Part shown: piece by piece, positions 59,640 through 64,000 of the stretch
Position numbering within the stretch: position 1 is the stretch's first letter
How the letters are laid out: each line of letters begins with the position of its first letter
Assembly (NCBI GenBank): GCA_951230915.1
Contig: OX579640.1
Coordinates: 15,272,981 to 15,336,980 of the forward strand
Length of the DNA stretch: 64,000 nt
Source of the DNA: Antitrichia curtipendula
Lineage: Eukaryota; Streptophyta; Bryopsida; Hypnales; Leucodontaceae
Reading direction: 5' to 3'
Made by a program: the position numbers and the translations under genes
The notes under the pieces: generated by a model
The model's database searches: none
What the model saw: the letters and a program-made list of their open reading frames with translations, nothing else
Told to the model about the DNA's origin: nothing

Positions 59640-60365
59640 GAATCCCGTTAGTTGGAAAAGTGCAATGCAAAGCTTGCAACTTGGTGTTTGCTAAGAAGCT
59701 GAGCCGTATGTTTAGCCATTTGGAATATGAAGGCACATTGGATAGTTAGGACAAAAGAATCAGCCTTTATTCGCAAATGACATTTGAAGTTCAAGATCTA
59801 TTTGTTCGTTGCAATGGAGTGATTTCAAAAAGAGGTACTCCACACAATGTAGATGGCAACGACACATCTATGGCTATGGTTGTTCGCGTTATGTCAAATG
59901 CGAGAGACATTGTGCATTCTTCTGAAAAAGACTTGTGCACAACACCAAAGGAATATGTTCTTGGCTCTTCCCAAGCGAACCCAATTACACAAACATCAAG
60001 TGAACGTGGAACTCAATATGGATCAAGTAGTAGGCCTCAAAAATAGAACAGGCTAGTAGAGGGATTTGAATAAGCAAATAAATGCAACTTGAATGCAGTG
60101 TAGGCCAATTTTTTTTATGCAGCAAACATACCATTTGCTGTAGTTCGAAATCTAGCAATCAAAGAAGTAGTGAAGCAAACGGTGGAGTTTTACCGACCCT
60201 ATACCCTACCATCATACCACGACCTACCCCATAAATTGCTTGACCAAAAAAATATAGACTTGGAGGCTAGAGGTCAATTTTCGTAAGTGGACAGAAGCTA
60301 GTATTAGGAAACTCAAAGCCACATTGTTTATTGATAGGTGGATGTGAATGTTTTAATCTCCCCCT
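59640..60365 (+). pseudogene. Relic BED-zinc-finger plus DUF659 transposase-like ORF (hAT-related)
   Basis: At 59660 the text reads VQCKACNLVFAKKLSRMFSH, a BED-type finger with C-x2-C and the distal His. The open part 59777-60046 is a linker. After several stops, from 60104 it reads ANFFYAANIPFAVVRNLAIK followed by EVVKQTV and YTLPSYHDLPHKLLD, the start of DUF659, which in plants follows BED fingers in hAT-like transposases. The dimerisation and catalytic parts are missing. Not functional. Confidence 0.75.
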
Positions 60366-61799
60366 TTTAGGAGTAAAACGTGCACACGGGTTCTAGCGGC
60401 ATGAAAAGTAATTTCTAGGGGATGAAATTAAACGTAGTGTTCTTTGGCCTTCCAAGCAATGAACACTTTGTTATGTTGGTTTTGATCTAATCTAAGTAAT
60501 TCGAAACACACTAATGGTTAAAGAATTAGGACTTTATGGTTAGTTGAATGCAAGTAATTATCTATCTAAGCCAAAATCTATTCTAAGTGAATCTAAGTAT
60601 TAGGATTTAAAGGTTTAATTAGTTGTACCAATGGATTTTTGAGAGAACCTAATTTTGAACTATTTTAAGAATTTGCATTCAAACTTAATCCAAAATTTAT
60701 CCACTCCTTATTCCTTTCGAAATTGAAGTAATTTTGAAAGTAAGAGGTGGTTAAGAGTCTTCAAAAAGTTTTCTAAAGATTATAGTTTCAAAAGATTCCT
60801 TAATTGTTTCTTAAGAATATTCCTAATTGTTATTAGATGGATTCCAATTCTAAGTTACTAATCTAAGTTTAATGATTTGTAAATTCTAACTAGCTATCGG
60901 GGTTCTTAATTGTTAATTTTGGTTTTTAAATCTAATCTAAAGAATGAAAAGAAAAATCAAATGAGTGTTGGAAATCATACCTCGGTATCAAAAACGTCAA
61001 CAGTTCCGTCGTCACAATACACGAACATGATCGTCTCCTTGTGGTCCTCCATCACCTTTCATGAATCACGCCATTTTAGTTAAATTTGAGTCAATTGTTG
61101 TTGAGTTGTAATTCTAAAACCTATCTAAAAGTCAAGTTTTGTTAGTTTTGGCAATTGGAAATAATCCTCTAGTTTTAGGGATTTAAATTAAATGATAAAT
61201 TTAATTCATTTTTCCAAGTTTTCAATGAATAGTAGTTTTATTTGATTGCCAATTGTTTAATAGTTATTTTGTTAAATATTCCAAGATATTAGTTGTTGTT
61301 TATTTTTATTGTTTTGGCTTATTAGGCCTAATAAAACAAATCCCCAAACTACAAACAAACAACTAATTTGGCTTTGGAATCCTAATTAATGACTAAAACC
61401 AAATGGATGAATAGTATTCTAATAAAATAATCAAAAGCAATCAAAAACAAATCTATCGATGAATAGTAGAAAGAATAAACTGAATAAACAATATCAAAAC
61501 AATTAGTTGATGAATAGTTAGATTCTCACCTTAATTGTATTTTAATTCGTCAATTCCTTCACGTGTTGAAATCCTTCCTTCTTCTTCTTCTTCCAATTGT
61601 TGTTTTGTTGTTGTTGAATTCTTGGCTATGGTGTCGGAGAAATTTGTGAGGTTGGATAGGACCTTTGTTGTTCAATTTTTCTTCCAAAAATTAAAAGTTT
61701 TTTGTGTGTGGCAACAACCGCTTATGCTTTGATTTTGGTTATGTGAGTGGTTGGTTTCTTTGAGCCCCCTTTTACTTCCAAAACCTCCTGGACTCCCAG
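60366..61799. other. AT-rich DNA with one candidate minus-strand exon
   Basis: Mostly AT-rich. A short GC-richer segment at 60982-61053 could be an exon (listed separately). A CTT/TTG-rich stretch lies at 61570-61620. The ORF at 61535-61732 has no family features. Confidence 0.45.
60982..61053 (-). other. Candidate short coding exon
   Basis: On the minus strand, an ATG at 61053 opens 24 codons (MEDHKETIMFVYCDDGTVDV then FDTE) that end at GAG|GTATGA, a usable splice donor. Base composition is far closer to the coding exons of this window than to the AT-rich flanks. No following exon could be joined with confidence. FVYCDD recalls the YxDD box of reverse transcriptases but is too short to rely on. 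Confidence 0.25.
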
Positions 61800-61884
61800 A
61801 TTCAAAGACCAACAAAGACTTCAACTGCAACCCCGAGAGACCCCAACAAGACCCCGACTGCACCCAGAGAGAATCGACTGCAAC

Positions 61885-62040
61885 CAGGAAAACACCCGAC
61901 TGCTTGCGACCTGCTTGCGACTACCTGTGACCTTGCTGGGACTGCCTGTGACCTTGTTGCGACTGCCTGCGACTTGCCTGTGACTGCCTGCGACCTTGCT
62001 GCGATTGCTTGCAACCTTGCTTTTGATGCCCGACTGCAGC
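61885..62040. repeat. ~21-bp minisatellite (CGACTGCCTGYGACCTTGCTG-type)
   Basis: About seven or eight diverged units built on CTGCCTGCGACCTTGCTG and GACTGCTTGCGACCTGC. Weaker CGACTGCA units extend upstream to about 61820. Read on the minus strand it gives the S-Q-A-V-rich ORFs at 61802-62084, which are therefore not genes. Confidence 0.8.
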
Positions 62041-62345
62041 CTTACAGTTTGGGGTTTTAAAACCCTCAATTTTGAAATTGACAAAGATTAAGGGATAACT
62101 GATCTTTTGATTGGTTTTCCAAACTAAAAACTAACTTTTGATTAATCAAAAAGGACGAGAATTCCTACTTTAAGTAAAAGGTTAATTTGATTCTACTAGT
62201 TTTTTGGAGTGAATTCTTCTAAATTAACTAAAAGAACCTTCCAATTCTTAATAATTTTGATGAACTGTAACAACTAATAATTTCCAAATGGTCTCTTAAA
62301 AGGGTTCCAACACTTAAATTCTTAACTTTTCCTAAGAAGTGTTAA

Positions 62346-62642
62346 GTTTCTAAAGTCAAAGCTCTGCCATGCGGGAGCAAGCCCAGGAAATAACAGACAA
62401 TTAAAGTTTCAAGTACCCGTTTTCAGGTTTCAAAAATCAAAGCTCCGCCATGCGGGGCAACCCTAGGACAAACGGAGCTTCTTAAGCCAATTTAAGTATC
62501 TTGAAAGTTAGATTCTAAAAGAGATACACATGACAGTGTTTAACCGAACATTAGAAACGAATCTTCCAAAATTTCAAATCAAAGTCAACGTTTAATCGCT
62601 AAAGGAGGTACACATGAAAGTGTTTAACCGAACATTAGCAAC
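62346..62642. repeat. Two pairs of short direct repeats
   Basis: A ~45-bp unit with TCAAAGCTCYGCCATGCGGG occurs at about 62350 and 62435. A ~38-bp unit with TACACATGAMAGTGTTTAAC and CGAACATTAG occurs at about 62524 and 62608. Local duplications like these are common in LTR and minisatellite DNA; no coding signal overlaps them. Confidence 0.7.
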
Positions 62643-62939
62643 TAAATTCTCAAATTCTGTTATACAACAAACTTTGAGTGGGAAATCAGTCTAAAACACT
62701 TTTGGCAAAGTCAAGCTTTGCCACTTTAAGTATTTTAGTACCAAATACAGTTCACATACCACAATGGATTAGTATTCAAGTAATTTTAAGCAAAGAATCA
62801 AAGTTTTGGGGTTTCCGACCTCCAAACTCAAACAAGAAAGCAATATGTTCTTGAAGGGACCCTCTAGTCCTTCAAAACACAAGAAAAATAGCACAAGTTG
62901 TAAAGAAATAGAAGGAAATAGCCAATTTTTGGCTTAAAA

Positions 62940-63130
62940 GTACTCCGACAATGTGTCGGTAGTACAACAAAGAAATAACAAAGAAATGAAAAGTGAGCAT
63001 GGGTTTGATAATGAAAAATGAGGGGTGGTCTGACAACGTGTCAGTACCAAGAAAAATGAGGGTACCGACAACTTCGAGGGGAGGCCTTTTATACTCGAGC
63101 CAAGCCCTCCCCGATAAGGTGTCGGTTAAA
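62940..63130 (-). promoter_or_regulatory. GTGTCGG palindrome cluster with a minus-strand TATA box
   Basis: Three palindromes share a TGTCGG/CCGACA core: CCGACAATGTGTCGG (62945-62959), CTGACAACGTGTCAG (63030-63044) and CCGATAAGGTGTCGG (63111-63125). A half-site ACCGACAAC is near 63064. TATAAAAGG lies on the minus strand at about 63083-63091, between the last two. This could be the promoter of a minus-strand transcript or an LTR. Confidence 0.4.
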
Positions 63131-64000
63131 AAACGTTTAACTAACTACCTAATTAAATTCTAAACTACTACGAGATATTTCACATTTAATCTTTGTTTAA
63201 TAGGAAGGAAGGTCCTCAAGCAAGTTCCTTGGAGGCTCTAATTAGCCTTGGAATCTTGCCTAAATCAAATCCTTGATTTTCCCCAAAGATTTTATGAAAA
63301 TAACCCTAATTAACCTAGATATTTTGCAATTTAATCCTAGGTCAATTCCCAATATTCTTAGTTTAATCTAAATTGGCTTTTAAAGGAAAGATTTGACATC
63401 TTAACTAAATCCAATCTTCAATTTTCACCAAGATATTTTGTTAATTAACCTTGAATTACTACTAATTACTCTAAAAAAGTCAAACTAAGAGCTGGCCCTG
63501 TCTATCTTTTAGGGAAAAGCTCCAAATTGAAAACCGATTGCGCCATCGTGTTTAGAAGACCCCAATTAGTCTAAGGGACCCTCTATCCCCTTCTTCCAAG
63601 CTGTAAATATTCGTAAAAACCACTAACGTTAATTCTAGAGAAAAGTCAAAATCCCAACTAATGGAATTTGAGTTTCCCGAGGAAACTAACTGGCTAGGGT
63701 TGCCTGAAAGGTTTTTGAGAGTAAGAAAACATTCCTTGTTTGCGACATTCAGACACCGCTAGCTCCTAGCTCGCTGGTCAACCCGCCGTCATGTTGTAAA
63801 CTCTTGTTAAATTTGATGTTGTTGCCGATTCGGGTCCTTCTGACTATCAGAAAGTCTTCAAACTTCACAGGTCGCTTATCTAATATATAAAACTCTAATC
63901 TAATTTTTAGTGAGATTTTACCACACTCTGGGTAATTTCTAGGAATTACCATCAGTTTCAAAAGCGGTTGACTTCCCATGGAGTCATCGTGGAGTTTTGT
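63131..64000. other. AT-rich DNA, nothing recognised
   Basis: No coding ORF seen. The minus-strand ORF at 63749-63979 lacks family features and may run off a larger relic beyond the window. Confidence 0.45.

Noticed and set aside
61802..62084. Minus-strand ORFs with repeated SQAV motifs
   Set aside because: Direct translations of the minisatellite in different frames.

Overview
The window is nuclear DNA of a land plant. The genes have GT-AG introns, plastid-type and plant-specific families are present, AAACCCTA (telo-box) motifs occur, and the gene-poor part is AT-rich and full of transposon debris. Nothing seen fixes the species. An intronless copine, a neprosin-family protein and BED/DUF659 and pogo-like transposon relics would suit a bryophyte or another non-seed plant, but that is inference.

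Layout. 1-6.4 kb is AT-rich intergenic DNA with a 115-bp direct repeat, a 587-bp inverted-repeat element and a 9-bp minisatellite. 6.4-37.2 kb is the gene-bearing part, with six genes: an intronless copine (+, 8538-10208); a small three-exon gene of unknown function (+, 13514-14503) behind four diverged tandem repeats; a 14-exon plastid-type Xaa-Pro aminopeptidase P (-, 16116-22768); head to head with it, a 7-exon neprosin-domain protein (+, 23424-27997); a 9-exon DEAD-box helicase of the RH1/DDX51/Dbp6 type (-, 29075-32322) converging on the neprosin gene; and a single-exon TEX261/Svp26-like membrane protein (+, 36509-37195). I rebuilt exon boundaries from splice signals, reading frame and family conservation, and every exon junction keeps the frame. 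About 37.7 kb there is a broken copy of one helicase exon.

37.2-64 kb is transposon territory with no intact gene. It holds relic ORFs at 42.7-43.8, 44.4-45.9 (minus; carries a kinase-like catalytic loop), 48.9-50.7, 52.2-54.9 (pogo/jerky-type DDE transposase), 57.5-59.0 and 59.6-60.4 kb (BED finger plus DUF659). Four of them follow a block rich in GTCCG/CCATCCG/CGGAC motifs, which looks like a shared 5' region. A 154-bp CACTA-type foldback MITE sits inside one block. The last 3 kb hold a minisatellite, short direct repeats and a run of GTGTCGG palindromes around a minus-strand TATAAAAGG, possibly LTR-like.

The genes are not a pathway: they are ordinary housekeeping, secretory and membrane-trafficking genes. 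The main new material is in the repeats: three inverted-repeat families, a three-copy repeat found in introns, and a transposon family whose relics share a leader block, one of them with a kinase-like motif.
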